A DNA stretch of 49,990 nucleotides from an uncultured Bacteroidales bacterium (GTDB taxonomy: Bacteria; Bacteroidota; Bacteroidia; Bacteroidales; UBA932). Both the position numbers and the translations under genes were made by a program. Position 1 is the first letter of the stretch, and each line of letters starts with the position of its first letter. Shown here one piece after another: positions 32,132-40,518 of this stretch. The DNA lies in contig CANPZS010000012.1 of the NCBI GenBank assembly GCA_947588835.1, forward strand, positions 1 to 49,990. Direction: 5' to 3'. The notes beneath the pieces are model-generated. The model was not told where the DNA came from. It ran no database searches and saw nothing but the letters and a program-made list of their open reading frames with translations.

Positions 32132-34906
32132 TTAAAAGTTAAACTTGACACCTGCCCAGAAGCTGCGTGTTGCAGGATAACCTGCCGCCAACTGTTCGGG
32201 GTCGGCAAAATCGATGTTGTCTATCGAGAAAAGGTTGGTGGCCGTAACGAAGACCTTGAGGTCGGCAAAGCGGGCCATGGCCTTGGGAAACGTATACGCC
32301 AGCGTGAGGTTGCGCAGCTTGAGGAACGAACCGTCGCGGTACCATAGCGAGCTGGCGCGATAGTTATTCGGATTGGCCAGGGTAGTCAGACGCGGCATGG
32401 TCGCCGTAGCCTTCGTGTCGGGTGTCCAGCAGACCTCGTGCGCAAGGAACGTGTCGGAGATCGTGCCGTTCTCGGAAAGGGGTTTGTAAAGCAGGGAGTT
32501 CAGCAGATTCACCGTTACTCCCGACATGCCCTGAAAAGCCGCCGACAGCTCAAGCCTGCGGTAGGAGAGATCAAGGTGGAAACCGTAATAGAAGCGCGGT
32601 TTCTGCGTGTCGAACATACGCACGACATCTTTGGCGTCTATGCGGTTGTCGCCGTTCTGGTCCTTGTACTTCACATCACCCGGGCGTACCTGCGAGAAGG
32701 TTTGTGTCGGGCTGTTGTGGATCTCCTGCTCGCTGTTGAAGAACCCGAGTGCCTCCAGGCCGTAGCATTGTCCCACGCGGTTGCCTGCCGTGTAGAGGTA
32801 ATCGTACTCTTGGAAGGCCTGTCCGTCCGCGATGATTTTCGAATCGAGGTAGGAACCGCTGGCTCCGATGCCGTATGTGAAATCGCCGGCCTGATGGCTC
32901 CACTCGACCGAGAAATCAAGACCGCCGAATCGGTTGATGCCTTCATTTACCTGTCCGACACCGATGCCGATGATGCCCGACGTGGAGTTGCTGCCCGACA
33001 CGAGCAAATCGGAGCGGCGCTCGTAAAATCCTTCGATTGTGGCATGCAGCCGGTTGTTGAAAGCGGCGAAATCGAGACCCGCCGTAGCTTTCTCGGCGCG
33101 CTCAGCCACAAGGCCCTCGACCGGCAGTGTCCCTTCGCCTGCACCGGCGGTAGTGCCTCCCGTGCCGTTTCCGAAGAGATAGCTCGTGTTCGTCGCTCCG
33201 TAGGAATAGCGCCACAGCTCGTGGCTCAGGTTGCCATCCCAGCCCGAAAGTCCGTAAGAGGCCCGCAGCCGGAGGTCATTCACCGTCTTGGAATGCCTGA
33301 GGAACGGCTCGTTCGACAGAATCCATGCGGCCGACACGGCAGGGTAATTGGCATATTTGTGTCCGTCCGGCAGATAGGCCGACCCCGAACGGTTGAATAC
33401 CGCCGTCAGCGTGTACCGGTCGGCATAATTATAGGTTGCCATGGCGAGCATCGACTGATTCTTGCGCGTGTTGTTCCGTCCGTTGCGGATATCGGATTGC
33501 ATATCGTAAATCACGGCTGCGTCGATGCTGTGCTCGGCGAATTTGCGGCGATAATAGACCTTGGCCTGAAAATCGCTGCGCATGGAGAGGCTCTTGAATC
33601 CCTGGCTGTGGTTGAGGACCGGCGAGTCCGTGCCGGTGATTTCCGGACGCGTAACCAGCGTGCCGTCTTCGGCAATGGAGGCGTTCATCATCTCGGTGCG
33701 CAAGGTCTTGGAGCTGCTCTCCGTCATCGAGCCCACGTTGTCGAAGGCCACGGAGAGTTCGGCCCCGAGTCCCTCTGTCAGCGCATTGAGCGACTGCCGC
33801 AAACTTAAATTGGCCAGCAGCGTTCCGTACATGTCGCGTGTATGTCCGTAATCTTTAAGCAGATAAACCGGATTGTCGTAGAGGTCGCCGCCTCCGTAGA
33901 TGCCATCGGCATACCGGATAGGAAATGCCGCGGCGGGCGTTTTGTATAGAGCCGTGAAAATCGCATCGCGTCCGTAGCGCGTATTCTTGGTCTCCATGAG
34001 CTTGCCCATCACGCCGGCTTGCATGTAGGTCGTCGGCGTAATGTTCACGTCGATATTGGTACGGACGGACAGTCTCGTATCGGTCGGCGTGGATTTGTAG
34101 CGGTCATCCTCGGTATTTTTCTTGAGCATCGAACGGTCGTGGTAGTAGTCGATGACCGTATAATACCGGAACTGCTCGTTGCCTCCGTTGAACGACATCT
34201 TCAGGTTGTGCGTGAATCCCGCTTTGTTGACGGTTTCGCCCCACCAGTCGACATTGGGGAATTCGTAGGGATAACGCCCTGTGCGTAAAGCGTCGAGTTC
34301 CTGAGGGTTGTAACGGGGTGCAAGTCCGTCGTTGACCAGTGCCGTGTTGTATGCGTGGGCATACGTGTAGGCGTCGGAAAAATCGGGTGCCCGGAAGGCC
34401 GTGTTCACGCCGAAAGTATAGTCCATGTGGACATTGAGATTTTCGTTTTTTCCGCGCTTTGTGGTTATCAGCACGACGCCGTTGGCGCCCCGGATGCCGT
34501 AGAGTGCCGAGGCCGTCGCATCGGTAAGGATCTGCACGGATTCGATTTCAAGGGCGGTAGCCTCGGTGAGACTGCGGGGATACCCGTCGATGAGCACGAG
34601 CGGTGTATGCCCATGAATCGAGAGCGTCGACACATTGTCGGGCGATGCGCCTGTGCCTTGGTAGACATTGAGTCCGGCAATTTTGCCGTAGAGCGCCTTG
34701 GAAATATCTATATAAGGCGATTCTTCGATTGCCGCGGAGTTGACTCCCGCAATGGAGAAACTGCCGGTTTTCGCCGGAACGGACAACTGATAGCCGAGTT
34801 TCAGGGTATCGGCGAGTTGCGTGTCGGGGGCCGGGGCAGCTTGTGCGAATACGGTCAGCGTGCAACTCGACAGTATGGTTGTCAATATAAGATTCAGTTT
34901 ATTCAT
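32132..34906 (-). CDS. susC: SusC/RagA-like TonB-dependent transporter, short form
   Basis: 924 residues. A signal peptide (about 1-22, ending VFAQA) leads almost directly into the plug (ALYGKIAGLNVYQGTG near residue 72-87; VQILTDATASALYGIRGANGVVLITTKRG at about 124-152). The N-terminal carboxypeptidase-like beta-sandwich that most SusC proteins carry is missing. The barrel runs to the C-terminal FWAGVKFNF with a terminal aromatic. It pairs with the SusD at 30404-32116. The short form may still interact with TonB through the segment just after the signal peptide. The substrate is presumably a fragment released by the GH16 enzyme. Confidence 0.94.
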   Translation of the reverse strand: MNKLNLILTTILSSCTLTVFAQAAPAPDTQLADTLKLGYQLSVPAKTGSFSIAGVNSAAIEESPYIDISKALYGKIAGLNVYQGTGASPDNVSTLSIHGHTPLVLIDGYPRSLTEATALEIESVQILTDATASALYGIRGANGVVLITTKRGKNENLNVHMDYTFGVNTAFRAPDFSDAYTYAHAYNTALVNDGLAPRYNPQELDALRTGRYPYEFPNVDWWGETVNKAGFTHNLKMSFNGGNEQFRYYTVIDYYHDRSMLKKNTEDDRYKSTPTDTRLSVRTNIDVNITPTTYMQAGVMGKLMETKNTRYGRDAIFTALYKTPAAAFPIRYADGIYGGGDLYDNPVYLLKDYGHTRDMYGTLLANLSLRQSLNALTEGLGAELSVAFDNVGSMTESSSKTLRTEMMNASIAEDGTLVTRPEITGTDSPVLNHSQGFKSLSMRSDFQAKVYYRRKFAEHSIDAAVIYDMQSDIRNGRNNTRKNQSMLAMATYNYADRYTLTAVFNRSGSAYLPDGHKYANYPAVSAAWILSNEPFLRHSKTVNDLRLRASYGLSGWDGNLSHELWRYSYGATNTSYLFGNGTGGTTAGAGEGTLPVEGLVAERAEKATAGLDFAAFNNRLHATIEGFYERRSDLLVSGSNSTSGIIGIGVGQVNEGINRFGGLDFSVEWSHQAGDFTYGIGASGSYLDSKIIADGQAFQEYDYLYTAGNRVGQCYGLEALGFFNSEQEIHNSPTQTFSQVRPGDVKYKDQNGDNRIDAKDVVRMFDTQKPRFYYGFHLDLSYRRLELSAAFQGMSGVTVNLLNSLLYKPLSENGTISDTFLAHEVCWTPDTKATATMPRLTTLANPNNYRASSLWYRDGSFLKLRNLTLAYTFPKAMARFADLKVFVTATNLFSIDNIDFADPEQLAAGYPATRSFWAGVKFNF

Positions 34907-34927
34907 ATTCGTAAATGTTGTGCGATT

Positions 34928-36709
34928 TTACCAGCCCGGATTTTGCGTCATTCCGTATTTTTTGTTGATTTCCGATTGCGGTATCGGCATGAGGTACCAT
35001 TTCGCATCCCAATTTTTTGCCCATATCCGCTCGGGGAGGGAGAATTTTTCAAACGTGAATTTCGTGGGATGATTGGCATTGTCGCCGGTAGTGACCAGTC
35101 CGTAGAGCGGCTTGACGAAATCTTGCCGGCGGTTGTTGCGGACCAGGTCGAACCAGCGCACCTCCTCGAAGCCGAGTTCGAGGGCGCGTTCGCGCAGCAC
35201 GGCCTCAAAGAAGGCGTCGTGGTCCATTCCGTCGGGAAGCGGCGACAGTCCCACGCGGGCGCGTACCTCGTTGACCATCCGGTAAGCTTCGGCCGTGGGG
35301 CCGTTGTTCACCTCGTTCAGCACTTCGGCATACCCGAGCATGATTTCCGCGAGGCGGGTATGGGGCCACTGCACCGGGACGCTGCGGTCCGCGGCGGTCT
35401 GGAGGATGAATTTCATCGTCAGGAAACCGGTCGTCTCGCCCTTGCGGTAACTGTCGTTGGGGATGTATACCGGGGCCGGCAAGCCATTGAAATAGATATC
35501 TCCGGGGCACGCCACATTCTCATACAGCCGGGGGTCGCGTGTCGGCACCAGCGTGCCGCCTTCATTCTCGAAGAAAGGGGCGCGGTCGGGATGCTCCCAG
35601 TCAAAATCTGCGGGGAAATCTGTGCCGTCTTTCCAGGGGAACATATCCACGTAGTTGAGCGTCGGGCCCGAATAAAGCCGTGAGTTGTAATACTCCGAGC
35701 ATATATCGGCACCGTAGCCCTTGCGCAGAGAGATGAGGATTTCCGTGCCGCCACGGTTATAATAGGCGCGGCGATAGGCCTTGCGATACTCATCGTGCGT
35801 ATTTCCCGCCGCCTTGATCAAGGCTATGCCGCCGCGGCGGTTCACCTCGTCGAAGAAGGCTTTGCCGGCATTGGCCGCGGCGGTCCACCGCTGCCGGTCG
35901 TAATTGCCGTAACAGGTGTATTCATCCGCCTGCGGGTGCCATGGCGTATCGGCATTGAACGTCGGGCTGGCCGCCCATTGCAGCAGTTTGAATTTCAATG
36001 CCATGGCTCCGGCCATGCTCATGCGGCCGTCGTTGTTGTCGTCCCACCGCCACGGCAGGTCGGGGATGGCTTCGTCGATTAGGGCATTGATTCGCTCGAC
36101 CGTCTCCGCGAAGGTAATGCGCGGGAACTCCATGGTCTCGTTGACCGCGACGCTGTGGTCGAGCCAGATGACTCCGCCGATGTAACGCATCATGTTGAAA
36201 TACGAGAGGGCTATCAGCATCTTCGCCTCGGCGATTTTCGATTTCTTCTCCGAGGCTGTCATGTCGGGCACGCGGTCGACATTCTCGATATAGATCCATG
36301 CGTATTTTATGGTCGCCCAGTCGGTCTCGCCGCCGAACAGATAGGGTGCGTTGCCGCTGATGGTGTTGGCATTGACGGCCCCGCCATAGTATTGCTGAAA
36401 AGGGGCGTCGCTGCCATTGTTGCGATAGCTCTGGCCCAAATCGGTCAACATTTCCAGAATGTTGCCTCCCAAGCGGTTGTCCGCAGTGCAGGGCAATCCG
36501 TATGGCAGGCCCTGATAGGCCCGGGTCATAACCTCTTCGGCGTTGATCTTCGATGAGAACATCGTTCCCAGTGTCGAGCCTGAACTCTCTGGCGCATCGC
36601 CCAGGAATTCGTTGCCGAAGCTGATTTCCGAGCATGAGGTCGCCATGCACATTCCCGCCCCGACAAGCAGGGCCGCGTACTTCCTGATATAGAATTTTGT
36701 AATCTTCAT
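34928..36709 (-). CDS. susD: SusD/RagB-like lipoprotein (first pair)
   Basis: 593 residues. Lipobox MATSC at about residue 26. SusD marks: KIAEAKMLIALSYFNMMRYIGGVIWLD (about 150-176) and, near the C-terminus, ALELGFEEVRWFDLVRNNRR with PIPQSEINKKYGMTQNPGW at the end. It is 21 bp upstream of the second susC gene and 12 bp after the first. It partners the full-length SusC at 36722-39964. Confidence 0.95.
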   Translation of the reverse strand: MKITKFYIRKYAALLVGAGMCMATSCSEISFGNEFLGDAPESSGSTLGTMFSSKINAEEVMTRAYQGLPYGLPCTADNRLGGNILEMLTDLGQSYRNNGSDAPFQQYYGGAVNANTISGNAPYLFGGETDWATIKYAWIYIENVDRVPDMTASEKKSKIAEAKMLIALSYFNMMRYIGGVIWLDHSVAVNETMEFPRITFAETVERINALIDEAIPDLPWRWDDNNDGRMSMAGAMALKFKLLQWAASPTFNADTPWHPQADEYTCYGNYDRQRWTAAANAGKAFFDEVNRRGGIALIKAAGNTHDEYRKAYRRAYYNRGGTEILISLRKGYGADICSEYYNSRLYSGPTLNYVDMFPWKDGTDFPADFDWEHPDRAPFFENEGGTLVPTRDPRLYENVACPGDIYFNGLPAPVYIPNDSYRKGETTGFLTMKFILQTAADRSVPVQWPHTRLAEIMLGYAEVLNEVNNGPTAEAYRMVNEVRARVGLSPLPDGMDHDAFFEAVLRERALELGFEEVRWFDLVRNNRRQDFVKPLYGLVTTGDNANHPTKFTFEKFSLPERIWAKNWDAKWYLMPIPQSEINKKYGMTQNPGW

Positions 36710-36721
36710 AAGGCTTCCGTA

Positions 36722-39700
36722 TTAGAAATTGATATTCACACCGAGGGTATAGAGCTTGACCAGCGGGTAATCGCCCTGATTGGTCGGCTTGCTCTCCGGA
36801 TCCATATATTTGAGCGATGTGAAAGTCAAGAGGTTATAGGCGCTGAAAGTCATACCCAGCGATTTGACGCCCACTTTTTCCAGACCTCCGGAAGAGAGCG
36901 TATACCCGAGGTTGAGGCATTTCAGACGCAGGTAGGAGGCATCCTTCAGCCACAGCGTGGACATGTATTCGTAGTTCCACTGGTTGCGGGCGCCGTTCGC
37001 GTAGGAAGGCCGGGGGTACACGGCATTTTCCTGATTCTCATAAGACCAGCAGCCGTCATAGAAGTAGGTCAGCAGGCCGCGGTCGTGGTGGTTGGTCATC
37101 GGGTGCCGCATATCCTGTGCGAAAACGCGGTCTACGTGCGTGGCTCCCACCCATTGCATGGAGAACGAGAGCCCTTTCCAGTTGAAACCGGCATTCAGGC
37201 CGAACGTGTATTCGGGATTGTCGCCGTAGCCCGTCACGAAACGGTCGTTGGCGTCGACCATGTTGTCACCGTTGAGGTCGGCATACATGGCGTCTCCCGG
37301 CTGTACGTCGAATGACGGCACCGGATAGTCCGGCTTGAGGGTAAGCGTGCCGTCCGCATTCTCGATGAAATCGGAATACTGGTAAAGCCGTTCGAACTTG
37401 TAGTAGCGGCCGTCGAATCCGGAGGTGTTGATGCCGCCGATCCTGGTGCGCTCGTAGGGGCCTGTCGAGCCGCCCGTGAAATTCATGTACGGCTCGGCAT
37501 TGGCCACCTCGTCGAAATAGACGAGTTTGTTGCGGGCATACGAAACGTTGGCGTTGACATAATAGTCGAAGCCCTTGTCGGCTCTGTCGCGCCAGCCGAG
37601 CGCCAGCTCATAACCGTGGTTGTCGACCACGCCGATGTTCATCATCGGCCATGTAATCGACACGATGTTGGGACGCGAATTGGGCGTTATCAATATGCCG
37701 GTGCGGTGTTCGCGGAAATAGTCGGCCGTCAGCGTCAGCCGGTCGTAGAGGAACTTGGCGTCGATGCCGTAGTTCTGCTTGTCGGACGTTTCCCATGTTA
37801 CGAGAGGATTGCCTTCCGTGCCCATGCCATAGCCCGGCGTGAGCGTCGGATTGTCCACGCCGAAGGAATATCCGCCGGTGCTGTTCCATGTCGTAGGCGC
37901 ATATGCGAATCGCGTGCCGCCCGAATCATTGCCGACACGTCCCCATGAGACGCGGAATTTCAGATAGGAGAAGATCTTCTGGCGCGACATGAATCCTTCC
38001 TCGCTGGCGACCCATCCGAGCGAAAAGGCGGGGAACAGACCGTAACGGGTGCTGCCGGGCGCGAAATTCTCGGATCCGTTGTATCCGAAATTGACATCGA
38101 ACAGATACTTGTTGCGGTAACCGTAAGTGGCCCGTCCTACGAATCCGATATATCCGCGCGGAATATAAGTATAGGTGGCCGGATAGTATTTCCGCGACTG
38201 GTTGTACAAAAACAGCGCCGACACACGGTGGTCTTCGTTGAAGGTGCGTTCGTAGTTGATGCGGCCCTCGATGTACCACGACTGCCCGCGGCCGTTCGAT
38301 TCACTGTAGGAGAGCGGGGATATGCTGCCGCCTTCGGGCCGGAAGACATAGGTCTTGTCGAAATCGGGGTCCGTGGCGTCCAAATGAGGCATGCCGTTGA
38401 ACTGGGCGTCGAAATCGGATTTGTACCATACGGTCTGCCATTCGGTGTTGCCGCCCGACCTGTTCTTCTGAATCGAGAAGGTGTTGTCGTAGGCGCCCTT
38501 GATCGATATGGAGAGTCCGGGTGTAATGACGTCGAGTTTCTGCGTAATCTCCGCATCGAGGTTGAGGGTAGTGTTGTAGAGCTGTCGGTACCCCAAGCCG
38601 TAGAAGGCGAACATGCCGTCCCTACGGCGTTCGTTTACGGGAATTATGTCGCTGCCGCTCGGCGCGAGGGTGCGGACGCCGTTGACAAAGCCCGGCCCGG
38701 CCCATGGGGTAGTCCACGTCTGGACGATAATCCATGGGTCTTCCACGCTGTTGTTGTTCGTGCTGGCGCCAATGGGCTGCTGCGTTTTGCCGACGTATCC
38801 GCCCATGCCGACTTTCAGCGTCGTCGTAGGCGAGAGCCTGGCATCGATATTCGCGCGGTAGTTGTAGCGGTTGTAGCGATAGTTGTTGTCGTAGGTCTGG
38901 CCTGGCAATTCCTTCATCAGACCGTTCTGATAGAGGTATCCCATCGATACGAAATACTTGACTGCATCGCTGCCGCCCGAAATGTTGATGTTGTTTTTGC
39001 TCTGGAGGAATATATCGTTGAACATGTAGTCCATCCAGTCGATGCTCGGATACATGATGGGGTCGGAGCCGGTCCGGTATGCCTCGATTTGCTCGGGCGT
39101 GAAATAGCCGGTCGCCGCACCGTCCATTTGCTGGCGCATGTTCCAGAAACGGGCATACTGATAACTGTTGGTCTGCTTGACCAAAGAGATAGGCTGCTGT
39201 GCGCCGAGCGAGGCGGTCACGGCTATTGTCGGCTTGCCTTCGGAGCCGCGGCGTGTCGTTACCAGAATGACGCCGTTGGCGCCGCGTACGCCGAATACGG
39301 CGGTCGAGGAGGCATCTTTCAGTACGGAGATGCTTTCAATTTCATTGGGGTCTATCTGCGACAAGGTACGGCCTTCGATGCCGTCCACCAGCACCAGCGG
39401 TGCGGAGAGCGAACTGCTGAGGGAGCCGTTGCCGCGCACATAAAGCGTGGCATCATCCTTGCCGGGCTGGCCTGTCGTCTGCACGGACGATACTCCGGGC
39501 ATCGCGCCGGCCAGGGCATTGGTGATATTGGCCGCCGGGGATTTGACGAGGTCTTTGGTCCCTATAGAAGATATGGCGCTGGTTACAAGCCCCTTGTTCA
39601 AGGTACCGTAGGCAATTACGACGGCTTCGTCCACTTCAAAGGATGCTTCCTTCAGCACGATGTCAATGTTGGTGCGTGTACCCACGACGATTTCCTGCTC

Positions 39701-39964
39701 CTCATATCCCAAAGAGGAGAATACCAGAACCGTTTCGTTATTCGGGACGACGATGGAGTACATGCCGTCTATGTCCGTGATCTGACCTATGGAGGTGCCT
39801 TTGATGGTTACGGCCACGCCGGGAACTCCCGTTTTCGATACGTCATCGGTAACCTTTCCCGATACCGTATGCCCTCCGTCCTGTGGCGGGGTGGCAAACG
39901 TGGTCATCGACAGGCATAGCATGACGGCCGAAATACAAATTTTTTCGTAAATTTTTAGCATCAT
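36722..39964 (-). CDS. susC: SusC/RagA-like TonB-dependent transporter (full length)
   Basis: 1080 residues. Signal peptide (about 1-25), carboxypeptidase-like domain (VSGKVTDDVSKTGVPGVAVTIKG, about 34-112), TonB-box-like VDEAVVIAYG, plug (SVLKDASSTAVFGVRGANGVILVTTRRG, about 213-240) and a 22-strand barrel ending in VNINF. It is the first gene of the seven-gene minus-strand operon susC-susD-susC-susD-BACON-BACON-GH16. No regulator (HTCS, SusR or ECF/anti-sigma) is next to it, so control comes from elsewhere. Confidence 0.96.
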   Translation of the reverse strand: MMLKIYEKICISAVMLCLSMTTFATPPQDGGHTVSGKVTDDVSKTGVPGVAVTIKGTSIGQITDIDGMYSIVVPNNETVLVFSSLGYEEQEIVVGTRTNIDIVLKEASFEVDEAVVIAYGTLNKGLVTSAISSIGTKDLVKSPAANITNALAGAMPGVSSVQTTGQPGKDDATLYVRGNGSLSSSLSAPLVLVDGIEGRTLSQIDPNEIESISVLKDASSTAVFGVRGANGVILVTTRRGSEGKPTIAVTASLGAQQPISLVKQTNSYQYARFWNMRQQMDGAATGYFTPEQIEAYRTGSDPIMYPSIDWMDYMFNDIFLQSKNNINISGGSDAVKYFVSMGYLYQNGLMKELPGQTYDNNYRYNRYNYRANIDARLSPTTTLKVGMGGYVGKTQQPIGASTNNNSVEDPWIIVQTWTTPWAGPGFVNGVRTLAPSGSDIIPVNERRRDGMFAFYGLGYRQLYNTTLNLDAEITQKLDVITPGLSISIKGAYDNTFSIQKNRSGGNTEWQTVWYKSDFDAQFNGMPHLDATDPDFDKTYVFRPEGGSISPLSYSESNGRGQSWYIEGRINYERTFNEDHRVSALFLYNQSRKYYPATYTYIPRGYIGFVGRATYGYRNKYLFDVNFGYNGSENFAPGSTRYGLFPAFSLGWVASEEGFMSRQKIFSYLKFRVSWGRVGNDSGGTRFAYAPTTWNSTGGYSFGVDNPTLTPGYGMGTEGNPLVTWETSDKQNYGIDAKFLYDRLTLTADYFREHRTGILITPNSRPNIVSITWPMMNIGVVDNHGYELALGWRDRADKGFDYYVNANVSYARNKLVYFDEVANAEPYMNFTGGSTGPYERTRIGGINTSGFDGRYYKFERLYQYSDFIENADGTLTLKPDYPVPSFDVQPGDAMYADLNGDNMVDANDRFVTGYGDNPEYTFGLNAGFNWKGLSFSMQWVGATHVDRVFAQDMRHPMTNHHDRGLLTYFYDGCWSYENQENAVYPRPSYANGARNQWNYEYMSTLWLKDASYLRLKCLNLGYTLSSGGLEKVGVKSLGMTFSAYNLLTFTSLKYMDPESKPTNQGDYPLVKLYTLGVNINF

Positions 39965-40112
39965 GTAATATAATTAGGTTAAAGGTCGGTTAATCGGATT
40001 ATGTGATTGGAGTCATAGAGACTGCACCAGTCCGGAACAGGTGTTTTTTGCAATGCTTTCATGACGTGTTTTTTCAGGTTATTAAGTTTTTGTGTTCTCC
40101 GATACCTAAGGC

Positions 40113-40142
40113 GGACTTTTAAGTCCCCGTCCGATTTCGGAC
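40113..40142. repeat. Two tandem perfect palindromes
   Basis: GGACTTTTAAGTCC (40113-40126) and GTCCGATTTCGGAC (40129-40142), each a perfect 6-bp inverted repeat around TT, 2 bp apart and sharing GGAC/GTCC arms. On the plus strand the second is followed by ATCTTTTTATC. They may be operators, or RNA hairpins in the leader of the minus-strand susC. Confidence 0.6.
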
Positions 40143-40456
40143 ATCTTTTTATCTTTTCGCAAGATTAGATTGTTTGACAATATAGAAAGTTTTGGTTAAA
40201 CCTCCAAATAAATATAAATTTTGCCTGTGACATATTCAGATCGCCGGCCAGGGAGAATGGCGTGCCTTTTTAATTATTGTATCGACGGCGGACTGCGCAA
40301 TGCTGTGCTGTCGCCGCAGTGCGGGGATGACGGCAAACTGCGTCCGCAGACCGGAAAATACGGGTTGTACCTGCGTGGAAATGGCTTCTCAAATATCAGG
40401 AAACAGGTTGATGTTAAAAACTTTGCAAAATCCGTCTGTCATGACATGATATTTAT

Positions 40457-40464
40457 TAACTTTG
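40457..40464 (+). promoter_or_regulatory. -7 box of the second SusCD locus
   Basis: TAACTTTG is a perfect TAnnTTTG, about 55 bp before the susC start. The -33 position lacks TTTG and instead shows the near-palindrome TCATGACATGA, so the promoter may need an activator or an ECF sigma factor. Confidence 0.55.
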
Positions 40465-40518
40465 TATCCGATTGAGTTGTTCCCAAAAGTGTAGTGTAAT
40501 TTTACTTAATTGATGCTT

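Larger units (their letters stand above)
39965..40518. promoter_or_regulatory. Divergent intergenic region between the two SusCD loci
   Basis: About 550 bp with no convincing gene; an 84-codon frame at 40221-40475 has no family-like features. It should hold both divergent promoters. Two tandem perfect palindromes sit at 40113-40142, and a perfect -7 box for the plus-strand susC at 40457-40464. The minus-strand susC leader is long, at least 150 nt if its promoter lies left of the palindromes. Confidence 0.6.

Noticed and set aside
32438..33808. 456-codon plus-strand frame
   Set aside because: Antisense to the short-form SusC gene; no recognisable domain.
38228..39919. 563-codon plus-strand frame
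   Set aside because: Antisense to a clear SusC gene; composition is that of a mirror frame (many Val, Gly, Arg), no domain.
40221..40475. 84-codon frame in the divergent SusC gap
   Set aside because: No family-like sequence, and it runs over the plus-strand promoter region up to the -7 box. Probably chance.
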